Shown here: piece after piece, positions 21,342 through 33,599 of the stretch
Position numbering within the stretch: position 1 is the stretch's first letter
How the letters are laid out: each line of letters begins with the position of its first letter
DNA from: Ettlia oleoabundans
Taxonomy: Eukaryota > Chlorophyta > Chlorophyceae > Chlamydomonadales
Assembly (NCBI GenBank): GCA_019693395.1
Contig: JAAMXP010001088.1
Location: 1-57,530 of the forward strand
DNA: 57,530 nucleotides
Direction: 5' to 3'
Notes under the pieces: generated by a model
Told to the model about the DNA's origin: nothing
The model's input: only the letters and a program-made list of their open reading frames with translations
Databases searched by the model: none
Made by a program: the position numbers and the translations under genes

Positions 21342-24300
21342 ATGCTGGTCTTGCAATCTGCTGCTCGCCCATCTCTGCGCTTCCTTCCTTGCCGCAGCAG
21401 CACTGGGCTACACATTCTCAGTATGACACGGACCAAAGCACAGGGTCGAAGAATAGAAGCTGCTGCTGCCGCTGCCGCGGAACAAGCGGCGGCACCTGGC
21501 GAGGCAGTGGCGGCTGGTGCCACCACCACCACCGCTCCCAAGTTCAGCCCCGCGCTGGCCACCATTGACCCCAGTAAATATGATGCACAGCTACAGGCCA
21601 AGGTGGATCGCATCCGCAGCCAATTCGCGGAGTTCAACCCACCACCGCTGCAGGCATACCGTAGCCGCCCGGAGCACTATCGCATGAGGTCAGCACCCAC
21701 ATCACCCACACCTCCTTGCTACTTCCTTTCTCCCGCCTCTCCATGCATTGAACAAGACTAAACTCAGCGCTGAAATGTTTGTGTCTTATACGACTAGCTC
21801 GTGGTTTTCAGTATGCAATCAGCCGGCGAACAGTTTGCAGCCTGCACTGCAAGCGATCTCCTCGTTGTGCCACATTGCTGCTGCTTATGCCGCACCTGTG
21901 GGGTGCAGGGCTGAGTTCCGTGTGTGGCACGAGGGTGAGGACTTGTACTACATCATGTTTGAGAAGGACGAGGAGGGCAAGAACCGGGAAGTGCGAGTGG
22001 ACACGTTTCCTGTGGCCTCAGGTGGGTGAATAGCTGGCTGAGTATGTGTGTGCAGGGCGGGGGTTGTGAGAGGGCTTGCTAACTAGCCAAGTGGCCAATT
22101 AGCGGGGCCCACGGGAGGCTCCTGGGGTAGACAGGTGGCCAGCTTGTTGAGTGGCTGGCTGGACTATGGGGCGATTTTGAGCGAGTGCTTATGACTGCTC
22201 CCCTGACCAGCACTTTGGCGATGCTGTGGTGGGCACTGATAGACCTACCTGTCGCCTATGTTGCTGGGGTGGATGAAACCCTTGCCCTGCCCTGCTGGCT
22301 CCAACTGCTCTGTTGCTGACTGGCAGCTGGCCTGTGTACTGGTTTTGCTTGCCGGCCCCACAAGGATCTCACACTATCACAGTATCCCTTGCCTGCAAGT
22401 TTTACATCTACTTGCTGCCACGTTTGTTCCAACAATTGACGTTGGTATACACACAAATGTGTTGTTATATGTGTGTATGGTTGTTGCAGAGCTGCTGAAT
22501 GAATTGATGGGGCTGCTGCGCGAACACGTCAAGGCCACGCCCGTCCTGCGCCAGAAGCTGTTCCAGGCAAGCCAACTACATTACTGTATGTGGGTTCCGC
22601 TTTCTACTCAGCCCACAGCCTAGTAGCCCTTACCCCACCCAGCGCTTAGCCCGGGGCATTTTTGAAGGCCTGTGCCAACTGCCGGCTGTGGCTGTTGGTT
22701 GATTTCCAGACAGACCAGCAAGGTGCCGTCGTTCCAGCTCAGCAAGTTGGCGTACCTAGTGCTGCGTCCTTGCGGCAGGATGTGTGGGCTCTTGCTGCTT
22801 CTCCCAGTGCTGCTACTCCTCACTGCTGCTACCTACTCCTTACTGTTGTGGCCGCAGGCCAACTTCCACACTACGCTGAGCGGGCAATCCATGATCAGCC
22901 TAATCTACCATAGGAAGCTGAACGATGAGTGGAAGAAGGTGGGCGTCCGTGATGTACATGATGGGCGGTTGGCAAGCCTTGCATAGGGTAGAAGGTGTGA
23001 ACACTTTAGCTTTGCATCGGTGCTCCTGGCAGGAGTTGAGGGAGGGGCAATAGTTCCATTGTATGACAGGCATCCAGCGGCAAAGCATCTGGGACCCTTC
23101 CCGTCTATTAGCTGCTCCTTTGTCACAGCCCACCAGTCTCCCAAGGCTGATGCGGCGCAACCTCGCCAGTGCCTTTCCCTGCCATGCCCTCCCACAGGCG
23201 GCGCAGCAGCTGCGTGAAGTGCTAGCCAAGGCTCCCAGCAGCACCGCCACCCCCCAGATCATTGGTCGCAGCAGGTGAGGTGTAGCGATGGGTGGGCGTC
23301 AGCATGTGTGTATGTCATCCCTGAGGTATTTTCGCTGTTTTCCCGGGCACGGGTTTGTGCGGATGGCGTCCCTGTGGTATTATCCCCGCGGTTTTCCGGC
23401 CGTGAGTATGTGTGGATGGCGTCCGTATGGTATCCCCGCAATTCTGGCGTATCTATGGCATCAACATAGGAACAAATCAGGATGGCAATGGGCCTTCCAG
23501 TGAGCCTGCCACTGCTCACTGCATTGCACCCCGTAGGGGCTTGCAGCTCACGAGTCCACAATCCACCAGCTGTGTCCCTCATTCTCACAAACCGGGTGCT
23601 TCAACTTTTTCGTTCATTCCCAACTTTCTGGTTTGGGCGCATGGTCCTGCAGGGGTCAGAAGGTGTGCCTGGATGCCGATGAGGTCGAGGAGGTGCTGAC
23701 TGTGGATGAGCAGCAGCTGAGGCAGGTGCAAGTGGAGGCCTCCTTCAGCCAGCCCAATGGCGGCATGTGCCAGAGTATGCTGAGCTGGGCACGCAGCGTG
23801 ACAGGTGGGCACAGAATTAGGCTCTACTGTCCCGCCAAAGGCGGGAAGCAGCCTGTAGCAAAGCGGGCACAGCGGGCTGGCAGTTGTGACAGCAGTGTGG
23901 CTTGCTCGGTTGGTCACCATGCGGCCTCGCCATGGTGCCCCGGCTTTGATCTACAGACTACTGATCCCCTCTGACTGCTGCTTGATTCATGTAACTGTTG
24001 TCTGGCACATTGAATGCAGCCGGCAGTACGGGTGGCGACCTGCTGGAGCTGTACTGCGGCAACGGCAACTTCACAGTGGCCCTGGCCCCAAACTTCAGAA
24101 AGGCAAGCCACATGCATCTGACGCGGCAGAGCACAGCGTGCCTAGCTGCCTGCCTCCAGTGCACCCCAATCTCCGCGCTCGTGTGTCTCTCAGTGATCTG
24201 CATCCCAGCCAAGGTCAGTGCTGTCGAATAAGCTGTCCGCACCATCAAGCTACAGCACTTTGCTTGCATACCAGATTGCCGACAGCAACATGCCGCTTTT

Positions 24301-25967
24301 TGACCCTGAGCATGGGTCAGGCAGCCAACCAGCAGCCCGTCCCATTTATCTGTGCCTGTGCAAGCCACCCATGCACCTCCTGCCGCAGGTGGTGGCTACA
24401 GAGGTGAGCAAGTCGAGCGTGGCAGCAGCCAAGCGCAACTTTGAGCTCAACGGCGTGACAAACGTGTTTGTGGCGCGAATGAGTTCCGAGGACTTCACTT
24501 CTGCATGGAAGGAGGGGCGATCAATGAAGCGGTGAGCAGCCACGTACCTGAGAGAGCTAGCTCTGCAGGGCAGCAAGCCAGGCATAGCAGCATTCCAGGC
24601 GTAGCAGCATGCAAGGCAAAGCAGCGTGCAAGGCAAAGTAGCGTGCGAGGCATGAAGAGCAGTAGGCCTGATTTGCACCAGGATTACCTCAAAGAGTGCC
24701 GGAGCATCAACAGCAGTGCGGAGCAGGAACAATAGAGGGGCGAGGGGCTAGGTGGCGGCATGGGTGTGCGATGATGGCAGCGTGACAGTGAAGCCACCAG
24801 CTATTTTTGGCCAGGATTTCGAGTTATGGCCATACACGGTGTCGACCCATGTTTCTTTCGTCCGCCTCCTTGCCCTTCCTCCCTGTTTCGTGATGCCCTT
24901 ACAATTGCGTTCCCTTCAACTCTGAATTCCTCGCTTTCCTTTGCTGGGTGTCCATATGCTGGCGCGCAGGCTGGAGGGGCTCGACCTGCAGGCCTTGTCC
25001 TTCACAACCCTGCTGGTGGACCCGCCACGTGCTGGGCTGGATGGCCAGACCGTGCAGCTGCTGAGGGACTTCCAGAACGTGGTCTATGTTAGCTGCAACC
25101 CTGGTAGGGCGGTGGGCGCTGGTGGTGTTTTGTGTTTTATGTGGTGGGTGCCGGCTGGTGGATGAGGGAAATGATGGGGGTGTGGGAAGGGGGGCAGAAG
25201 CATGCTCGACTTATTGGAAGAGGTTGAAGCTATTGTTGGTCAAATTGGCGCAAGAAGCTTGCCTGGGACGATAAGGTGCATGGACATGGCGCCTGGGATT
25301 GTTATTTGGATGCTGCGATGTTTATCAGTGGTTTGGTCGCATGCTGTGTACACTTTTTACTTTGCAGACACGCTACACGCCAACCTGCTGCAAGTGAAGG
25401 ACCTATTTGAAGTCAAGCTGTTTGCCTTGTTTGATCAGGTGAATCATGCTATAGTTTGGTGGTGGGCTGGGCCGTTGTAAAATGGAGCGATGAGCCTGTG
25501 CTTGTATGGGCCCCAGGGACTTGCTTCAGCTGGATGCCTGCATGTGTTTCCCCTGCCCTGTCAATTGTGCCGCAGCCCTCGGGAAGCTGCTGTGCTTGTG
25601 TTAGGATGATCAAAACAACTGGCTGTATTGCTGCTGCCAGATAAAGCCTTGCCTCGTGCTAGGTAGTGGTTTCTCAGCAGTCTAACAACCATGCCTGCCT
25701 CTCTGCCTTGCCTTATTCTGTTGAAAGCAGTTTCCTTACACCCATCACGTGGAGTGCGGAGTGTATCTCCAGCGGCGCACGGAGCAGCAAAAGCAGCAAC
25801 ACACTGAGCCACAGCAGACTGAGCAGGAGCGGTCTGAGGCTGCGCCGGCAGCAGCAGAGGTGCAGGCGGCAGACACAGCAGCAGCAGACGGTGCGGATAA
25901 TGGGACGTCAGCAGCAGCGGAGGTAGTCAGCCGGGGTGCTAAGCGAAAAGCAGAAGATGCTGCTTGA
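21342..25967 (+). CDS. trmA: tRNA (uracil-54-C5)-methyltransferase, bacterial TrmA type
   Basis: Join(21342..21688, 21909..22021, 22490..22566, 22858..22938, 23198..23274, 23653..23804, 24020..24102, 24389..24531, 24970..25103, 25368..25438, 25731..25967), 504 residues, or 477 if started at 21423. It makes m5U54 (T54) in tRNA with S-adenosylmethionine. The body follows E. coli TrmA block by block: [36 protein letters not shown], the SAM motif [11 protein letters not shown] (about 289-299), VDPPRAGLD, catalytic Cys in VSCNP (about 400) and the proton-removing Glu in HHVECGV. An added Ala/Gln tail of about 65 residues ends the protein. The 21342 start gives an Arg/Ser-rich presequence, suggesting an organelle. 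Introns 22567..22857 and 24103..24388 are GC-AG. TGTAA at 26046-26050. Confidence 0.95.
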
Positions 25968-26721
25968 CGCGTAATGTAGTAGTATCAGTGGAAAATCTGA
26001 CTGCCAGCACTTCCCTAAGAAGATATTTGACAATGAAGAGGTCGTTGTAACGGTGTTTGTTGATTGATAAAATTAATGGAGGGACCATCGGTCCCAGCTG
26101 CCACATTGTTCTCCTCAACACCGCGGGAGGTTGTGGAGACCTGCAGCAATATGCGAGTTTACTGCCAACGATGGGCTGAAGGCCGCTGGCGGTGGCTGAG
26201 CGCTGCTAGCCAGGCTTTGAATGCAGGACGAAGCGTCGTCAGACCCGCAAGAAGGCCAGGCAGCAAAGATTCATTGATTAGCGGTCACCTGTCTTGCCAC
26301 CTGCGCAGTCCTTGCCCAGCGGCACCTGAGGTGGGATACCGACCTTCACCTCTTGAAGCTTCACCCATTGCTTACTTTTATGTGAGTTTCATTAATTTTT
26401 TTTAAGTTTTAGTAACAGTTATTGATTTGAGATTGCACGCTAGCCCGCCTGCCAGGCTTTTTGCAATGGCACAAGGAGGATGACTGAATGCTAGCGTCTC
26501 GCCGTGCAGCTGTACCGCCCCATCATGCAAAGCATCATTATGCAGGAACACCAGATCCGGGGTGCACGCTGCATGTCTGCTTCCCGCGAGCGGGTTATCG
26601 CCACAATGCTGCACATTCCGGCAAGCAAGCAACCAACCAACCGCATGACTGCAAGACGTCGCGGCTGGCACTCTGCATAGCTGCCAATAGCGGGTGAATT
26701 GTCTACAACAAACAATATATT
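25968..26721. other. Intergenic interval with an orphan exon fragment
   Basis: Holds the TrmA 3' UTR (TGTAA 26046-26050), then a fragment related to the last GT61 exon (annotated separately), then the likely promoter of the GT61 gene. No intact gene. Confidence 0.6.
26110..26250 (+). pseudogene. Orphan fragment of a GT61-type gene (last exon only)
   Basis: The plus frame reads VVETCSNMRVYCQRWAEG then RWRWLSAASQALNAGR. The last exon of the intact GT61 gene at 30462-30645 has DMHLYRQRWAEGRWWWLSG and then ANQTVYAGRR. Ten identical residues in a row (QRWAEGR core) plus matching spacing make chance unlikely. Nothing upstream resembles the other exons, and the frame lacks a family-like start, so it is a remnant of duplication rather than a gene. 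Alternatively it could be a piece of an older neighbouring GT61 paralog. Confidence 0.7.
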
Positions 26722-29700
26722 ATGAGCGAGTCCAAGTTGCGGGAGTGGGGCACGCCAGCGCGGCTGTGGCTTGCATTCTTTGTATCCCTTGCGGCGTTGG
26801 CGGTTTCACTTGCACTGCTATTTGAAGATCAGAAATCGGCGTCGTGGATTGATAGCATCATTGCTCTGGAAGGCTCACGGGGCCTGCTGCGGACGCCGTT
26901 GGTGCGCCGAGCGGCACCGCCCCTGGGTGCCCTTCCTGAGTGCAACATCGCGGTCAATGAGTCGGCCTTTGCCGGCAGCTGCGTGCTGCTACAAGATGTT
27001 TGCCTGGACCAGGTGCGCGGGTATGGTGTATATCACAAAAACCTCCGACTGCAGCAGCCTGCCAGTTGTCTTCCCCTCTTCTCTCATCGCTGCCGGCGCC
27101 CGTTTTTGACTGATGCATTGCAGGGACGTATCATTCTGTATGACTCACAGTACAGGCCTGAGCATGGCAACGGCCCTCCAGTAAATCTTCCTGAGCTAGT
27201 GCCAGATCCGAGGCAGAGCGCCTTCTACCTGCAGTAAGCGGCCCAGTCAAAGTGCTCAAAGTGCCCTCCTGCTCCACTACAAGCCCCCAATCAATGCAAA
27301 CCCATGCACCAATCTGCCACCCTGCTGTTTTCGCCTGCATAAATCTGCAGGTATTGGAACCAGGTGGGCAGGGGGGTATTTGTCATATACTTCTGATACC
27401 AGGAATATGTTGTGCTCTCAACGTAAACCTCACCGCCCATGCGATGCCCCCGTTCGCTGCCCGCTTTCTGGCTACACGCCAGCCTGCCAGCCTGCTTGCC
27501 TGCCTGCCTTGCTTACGCCCATCTGCCTGCCAGATTGCTGCTGCTCTGAACTTGCCAACATCAAGACAGAGCTCTCCTGCACACCCACCTGCCGGTGCAG
27601 GGCAGCATAGACAGGCGGTGGGGCCTGCCAGCTGTCCCCACCCGGCCCGCCAGTGCTCAGGAGCCGCGCCATTACCTAGCACAACCCGCCTTCTCCAGCT
27701 GCACCGTCCCCGTCTTATATTTCCAACACAACGCTTTCAACTTTGCACATACATTCAGGGGTGAGTCATGCTGCGTGGCTTGTGCTGGTTGCAATAAGAG
27801 TCCTTCCGCATCAACCCTGCCACTGTTGCCGCATGGCAGGATGTATGCCGGGTGCGCTTTGCACCATGCTCGTCCCTTGGTTCTGCACCGTCGCTCCAAA
27901 AGAAAGGAGGCCCTCCCTTGCAGCAGGGCAGTATGGCCCGCCACTTAGCAACGTTCCCAACCTCGACAGGGGTGCAACACCGAACAACCCTAACAGGGGC
28001 AGCCTGCTTTGATGGGGCCCCCTTCTTCCTGCAGACAACGCTGCAAGGTTTTACAGCGCACTGAAAGAGTGTGGCTGGGCGGAGCACGTGAAAATCCTGC
28101 TGAGAACGGGTGGCGGCCTCACCATCTCTCCCATGAACTTGGCCCTCTGGCAGCCCATTAGCAACATGAGCGTGGACTCGCTGTCAGAGTTCTCAGTCAG
28201 GCTGCCAGATGATCAGGCAAGACCCCATCAGCTTGCAGCTTCTCATGTTGTTTTGTTGTACGATCCTATCCGCTTGCAAATCTGCTCGGTGCTGTACGGT
28301 CTGGGTGTGGCAACAATGTGCCACCAGTTGGATTATCAATGCGCAATACACAAGGCTGAGTTGCAGCGTTGTTAGTTTGTCGCGGCTGTTGCTAGTAGTT
28401 TCCAGTGCCATGCCCGCCATTTTGTGCACAGGGCGTCTATCCGCTCACCTTCAAACTTAATCAGCTAGGAAGCTACGCATGTGCGCATACCTTTGTAGCT
28501 CGTGTGCAGCTGCATGCATTAACACCACAACCACCACGGACTGCGGTGACACTCAAGCATACACCTGCAAAGCTTGTGAATGCCGCAGATTGGCAGACGG
28601 CACTCAGGTCAGGGCCTGCCGTTGACGTACGAGGGCACAGACCAGCGCTGCTTCAAGCACATGTACGTCTGCCTTCACGACATTGCCACCAAGAAGTGGC
28701 AGCTGCACGCCTATGGGCAGCTGCTTGTGCGGCACTATGGCGGCGAGTTGCTGGTAGCTAGCATCAAAGAGGCGCAGCCGCCAGGCGGACAGAGGAAAGC
28801 TAAGCTGCCCCCTGAGTCTGTGCTGCGCCAGCTGGGCAGACAGGCCCCCTCCAACATTGGCAGCAAAGCGGCAGCAGAGCAACAGGTGCGGGGCCGCAGT
28901 ACTGGCAGCAAGGTAGCAAAGGAGGTGGAGGTGCGCATTGTGTTTCAGAGGCGGGGCGGCACACATCTGGCCAGCGACCGACAGATAGTGAATGCAGCAG
29001 AGCTCATTGAGCGCTGCAATGCGTGGCGCTTCACAACACCCACTGGCGCCCGAGTTCGACCGCTGTGCTGGGAGGTGTGCTTTCCACGGCTGTGTGCTGT
29101 GCCTGCTATGGCGCTGTTGCTGCTACTGCTGCTGTGCTAGAAGGTTGTATTCATGGCTGTGGCGGCTGCCCTGTATGCTTGCTGATGCTGCTTCTACTGC
29201 TGCACCTGCTGCCCTCCATGCTGCTGCTGCTACCGCTGGAGCCGTTACGCGCTGGCTTTTGCAACCCACGGCCCAAGGGCCTTATACTTCTTTCTTTGGT
29301 TTCATACTTTCCTCCTGCCCGCCCCTGCCTTGCTGCAGGTGGCCATCACCAGCCTGGAGGTCGGCATAGCGGCTGCCCAGCAGGCAGACATCTTTGTGGG
29401 GGCACATGGCGCCAACATTGCTAATGGTTGGCTGATGCGCCCCGGCAGCAGCATCATTGAGCTCACCATGTTCGAGTTTGAGAGAAACCTAGCCCATCTC
29501 AACTTGGCCAAGCGCAATTTCATGGTGGGTATCGCTGGCTCAATTGCTCTCCTCATCAGGGGCTTGTTTCAGAGGCCTGCCTGGTGCGTGTAGTGCACCA
29601 GGTTGGGGTGCCTCCCCCGCATCTGCTGAGCCTGCGCAGGCCCGTCGCCACTTGTCATTACTAGGCAAAGAACCCAACTTGTTAGGCCTGCCACCATCCT

Positions 29701-30645
29701 CCCACCCTTCCTCTTTCTCTGCCGTTGGCCTTAACCTGCTTGGTCCGGGAGCTTTCCACCTCCCAACCCCGCACGTCTCCCGCTGCATCTGGTGCTATTG
29801 CTCCTCACCTCGCCCTCTTCATCACTGCTACAGCCCCCTCACCGCTCCCGCTGCATCAATGCTACTGCTCCTCATCCCTCCCGCTGCATCTTTGCAACTC
29901 TTGCCCACCCTCCTGCTGCGTCAATTGCATTGATCCCTCACCCCTCCCGCTGCAACCATCAACCTCCACTTGCTCCACAGGACGTGGATACCCAGGTGCA
30001 GTTCTACAAGATGCTCCTGTGTGACCCGGTGGGCTCTTGGACCCCCGGCCTGGCAGAGCAGCAGGAGCGGCAGCAGGGCGCCACCTCTGGCGAGGCTTGG
30101 TCCAAGTACCGCAACCTAATCGTCCGGTGGGTGTGTGAGCACTGACACTGTCTTACCGGGCTTTGGGTCGCTGACTGGATCAATGGGCGGATGCCAGGGC
30201 TGGGTTCGACATGAACTGCTCATGTGACACACACGCTTGCCCTGGCCCTTCAAACAGTCACACGGCGGCAGCCTTTGTTTGTGGGTTGTTGCATTAGATG
30301 CCCCTATCAATAAATGCTGGAGGGCTGGTGGTGTGATTAATAGCTCAACCGTCCCGAGTAATGAAGCGCTGCCTGCCTACCTGCCGCGCTGGCTGCCTAC
30401 AGCCTGCCTGCCTGCCCACCTATCTGCCTGCTTGCCTGCCTGCCTGCCGCTGCGCCCGCAGCTGGGACTCCCTGCGGGTGGTCCTGGAGGACATCCTGAC
30501 CACAGCAGGCGACATGCATCTGTATCGGCAGCGGTGGGCCGAGGGGCGGTGGTGGTGGCTGAGTGGTGCAAACCAGACGGTGTATGCCGGCCGCAGGCAA
30601 ACGATTTCTTGCAAGGCGGCAATAGAGCAAGGCCTGGTCTCATGA
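26722..30645 (+). CDS. GT61/EOGT-like glycosyltransferase, type II membrane protein
   Basis: Join(26722..27012, 27124..27233, 27351..27363, 27601..27760, 28035..28216, 28613..29074, 29339..29524, 29981..30126, 30462..30645), 577 residues. Residues about 14-35 form one hydrophobic signal anchor, so the enzyme should face the Golgi or ER lumen. Family blocks: FQHNAFNFAHTF (the NFYH-like motif), CFKHMYVCL, a basic strand-loop region (VEVRIVFQRR), ADIFVGAHGANIANG at about 423-435 (the GxHGA motif of GT61/EOGT) and GSSIIELTMFE. GT61 enzymes add xylose, arabinose or GlcNAc to proteins or glycans; the acceptor is unknown here. One exon is only 13 bases (27351..27363). Intron 28217..28612 is GC-AG. 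A fragment of its last exon lies upstream. Confidence 0.88.
27476..27536. repeat. (GCCTGCCT)-type intronic tract before a GT61 acceptor
   Basis: Runs of GCCT/TGCC in the intron that ends at 27600. It is a pyrimidine-containing tract and may help define the branch region. Confidence 0.7.
30365..30460. repeat. (TGCC)n tract abutting the last GT61 acceptor
   Basis: Near-continuous TGCC repeats run up to the CGCCCGCAG acceptor at 30461, so the repeat itself serves as the polypyrimidine tract of this intron. Confidence 0.85.
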
Positions 30646-31702
30646 ATGCGACATAAAGCCTGGAATCTGTGACCAACCACTCAAACACCCTCGATTTCTT
30701 GCTATTGACACCTGCATTTGATTGTCAATTCTTCAACTTGGCTACGTTCTTCTCTGGTCGACCTTGGGTGCAATATGAAGTTTGGTCCCAACATTATCAA
30801 CAAGCCAAGCCCACCACACCTGTCATTCACCTGCTTTTGTTACTTGCATGGCCATGGGGATTAAATTGCACCAACTCAACTTGGGATGCTACCACTGCTG
30901 GAACACTGATGTACTGCTCTCCATCCAGCCAAGCAACCACTATTGTCATATAATTTGCATTAAACTCCAGGGTAATAATACAGCAAGCCAAGCAGAAGCA
31001 GCTGGCCAGCTTGCCAACCTCTACTGCAGGGTTCTGCATTTCCCCAAGCTGTCAGTGGTGACCTCATCAGCTGCATCATGCTGGTGGTTGACAAACATGG
31101 TGTGGCAAAAGCACAGGGAGCTTTGACCCTGGCAATAGTTCGCCAGCAAGATGCTACACCTGAATTGGCAGGCGCTGGTGGTAGTAACGTTGTTACAGAG
31201 CGCTACAGGGGCAGTGAGGTCAAATATCGAGAGTTTTATCGTCAAAGGGGCTGTCAAATGGTAGCAAACGCGCAGGGGGTGTCGGCAAGGCGCCTCATGC
31301 GGTTCACCTTGCAATTTGATGAAGCCGCAGTTTTTGGAAAGGGTGGAAGTCCTAGAATGAAGCAGATGATGTGTGGTGCTACTGGCATGTGGGCATCAGT
31401 TGGAGACAAGAAAGAGCGTACTAGAAATGGCAGGGCAGGGCAAGGACGCAAGCTTCCGTGCTAATAAATAAGGTTCAACATAAGGCAGACCTATGCTGGA
31501 GACATAGGGCGGACCCACGGGCGCAGCTGGCGGCAGCCGGTCGGTGATTAGGGGACATTTGGTTGAAGGTTCGGCAGGTGTCATACATCCGCCGCAACAA
31601 TTGTAAGCGAGCAATTGTGGAAGTTGATAACGCAATGCTGGTTCAACGGTCATACACACTCTTGTGTGCAACGAAGGTGGAGGCATGGGGGCCTGCAGAG
31701 CG
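30646..31702. other. 1.06-kb convergent interval
   Basis: Lies between the 3' ends of GT61 (+) and the tail-anchored coiled-coil gene (-). TTACA at 31193-31197 could be the minus gene's poly(A) signal. A plus ORF at 31078-31464 (128 codons) has no family match and no splice or start support; I do not call it a gene. Confidence 0.5.
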
Positions 31703-33210
31703 CTACGGGCCCTGTGCACGCCGGATGATCAGCACGGCGGCTGCAGCACCCAACAGGCTGCACCCCACGGAGACGGCGCAGTTGAGCAGCTGCTGGCGCC
31801 AAGGCTCAGGGTCTGCAAGGGAGAGAGGGGGCGATCGAGACTCATATTAAGGCATCAAAGGCAGGGGAATGCGGCAGCATTGAGGTTCACATTGTCAAGG
31901 CGGAAGTCTAAGGTGTTGCGGTTGCAGAGGTGCAAGTTGTGCTTATGACCTTGGCATTCAACCTTGGCAAGCTTGCACGCTTGTAAGCACTGGCCTGACC
32001 AGCCTACACTGCTTGTCAGCCCCCAATGCCCTGCATTGCACCAGAATTGCATCGCCCTCGACAGTCCCCTCCCCACCTGCGCCGTGCTCTTTCTGGTGCT
32101 TAAGCATGGCCCTGCCCATACGCGCCGCCTGCTCCAATCGGCGCTCCAGCACAGATCGCTCCTCCCGCCACTGCGTCTCCAAGTCAGCGGCAGTAGCCGC
32201 ACGGGCGCACATGCCCGCCACGAGGCGAGCCACATACGCAGCATTCTCTCGCTCAACATATGAAAGAGAATGAGCCGAGTCGATACGCTGCTGCAGCGCA
32301 GCCGATTGCTCAAGGACAGCCTGGCGCTGCTCTGCTGCCTGCCGCAGGAGGCCCTGCAGCAGTGCAGGCACTGATGGGGCGGCGCTGCTGCTGCCGTCCA
32401 GCCCCGGCTGCTGCTGCTGTTGGTGGCAGCGGTGGTGCGACTTGCCGCCCAAGCTGCTTCCACCGCTTGTGCACCCGCTGCTGTTGTTGCTGTTGTTGTT
32501 GACATCAGTGCGGAAGGCAAGCAGGGCGGCGGATATTTCGTCCAGCTGTCGCTGCAGTTCTGCGGCGGTTGCTTCTGCTGCCAGGCGGCGTTGACGCTCC
32601 TGCTGGAGCTGCCACGACCCGGGGCTGATGCCGAGTGCGCCGGTGGGGGTGTCGGGTGTGTTGTTGAAGCGGGGCAGGGCTCGAGAGAGAAGCTCCTCTG
32701 AGGCTGACCCGCAATCGTCGCCCATGCTGCTGGCGGTGCTGGGGACTGCAAGGAAGTAAGGATGGCAGGGGTTAAAGGTAAGGACGGCAGCAGCAAGCAG
32801 GATAGATGGCAAGGGCAAGGGCAAGGGCAAGGGAACATGAACTAGGCGTTGGTTGTAGGACGGTGCGGAAAGCGAGCTGGCGATCAGGCGGGTAGGGCGG
32901 GGATTACCCAGGGTGATTATATCTCTAGCAACCCGAGCAAATGCTTGCTTCCGGCCGTGCAGTCAGCAAGAAACTCACCCTCACTGTAGCAGTCCAGGAA
33001 CTGCTCGGTGGCATCGCTGCCAGCCGGAGAGGCCGAAATGCGGGTGGAGGCATCCTCCCATATCTCGCCTCCGCCCGCCTGGCGACGCCCTGGCACCGCC
33101 TGCGGCGGCGAGGGCGGCCGCCAAAACAGGCCTCCGGCCTCGGTTGTGCTGCCAGCGGTGGTTGCTAGGTCGCTGGAGGCAAATGTGTGGGTGCCAAAGG
33201 ATTCAAACAT
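31703..33210 (-). CDS. Tail-anchored coiled-coil protein of unknown function
   Basis: Complement join(31703..31812, 32077..32745, 32979..33210), 336 residues. I do not recognise a family. The N-terminal third is Ser/Thr/Pro/acid-rich. Two helical stretches (about 110-150 and 215-300) have heptad-like Leu/Ala spacing and many Glu/Arg/Gln (QQERQRRLAAEATAAELQRQ; REERSVLERRLEQAARMGRA), separated by a Ser/Asn/His/Gln-rich linker. The last exon encodes a 20-residue hydrophobic segment (LNCAVSVGCSLLGAAAAVLI, about 310-329) followed by only RRAQGP, the layout of a tail-anchored protein of ER, mitochondrion or plastid envelope. Start chosen at 33210; the frame stays open further upstream to 33561, with an acceptor-like sequence near 33341 that may mark a 5' UTR intron. 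Confidence 0.7.
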
Positions 33211-33599
33211 GGCTGCCCCTGGTCCTTGCAAGGTTGGGAAGCCTGGCGGCCGTTTCCGGGCGCGCCAGTGCCTGAGCTGCCGGCGTTCGCGCGCCGGCGC
33301 GTTTGCTCGCCGGTGGAGCTCGCGGCCCACACAAATATCTGCAAAACGGTGGTTGAGGAAGGGTGGCCGCAGGGGTGTGCACAAAGCGGCCCGCAGAAGT
33401 GGTCGGCCTTTATATTGTGGCAAGGACGTGTTTGGGTGTAAACCCAATGATGATGCGGACGGTATAACATGCAAAGGTGCTGTGTTCCTCGCTTCAACGG
33501 AGGGCTGCTGCGTGCTATGCCTTGGGCGAGCATTGCAGGGTGAGGGCACAGCATTCTGCATGCTACAAACTGTAGTATAGGTTGCAGAACTTATACATC
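33211..33599. promoter_or_regulatory. Bidirectional promoter region
   Basis: 389 bases between the divergent coiled-coil and charged-protein genes. The minus strand has an acceptor-like sequence (pyrimidine tract then GCAG) at about 33341, so part may be 5' UTR with an intron. Confidence 0.45.
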
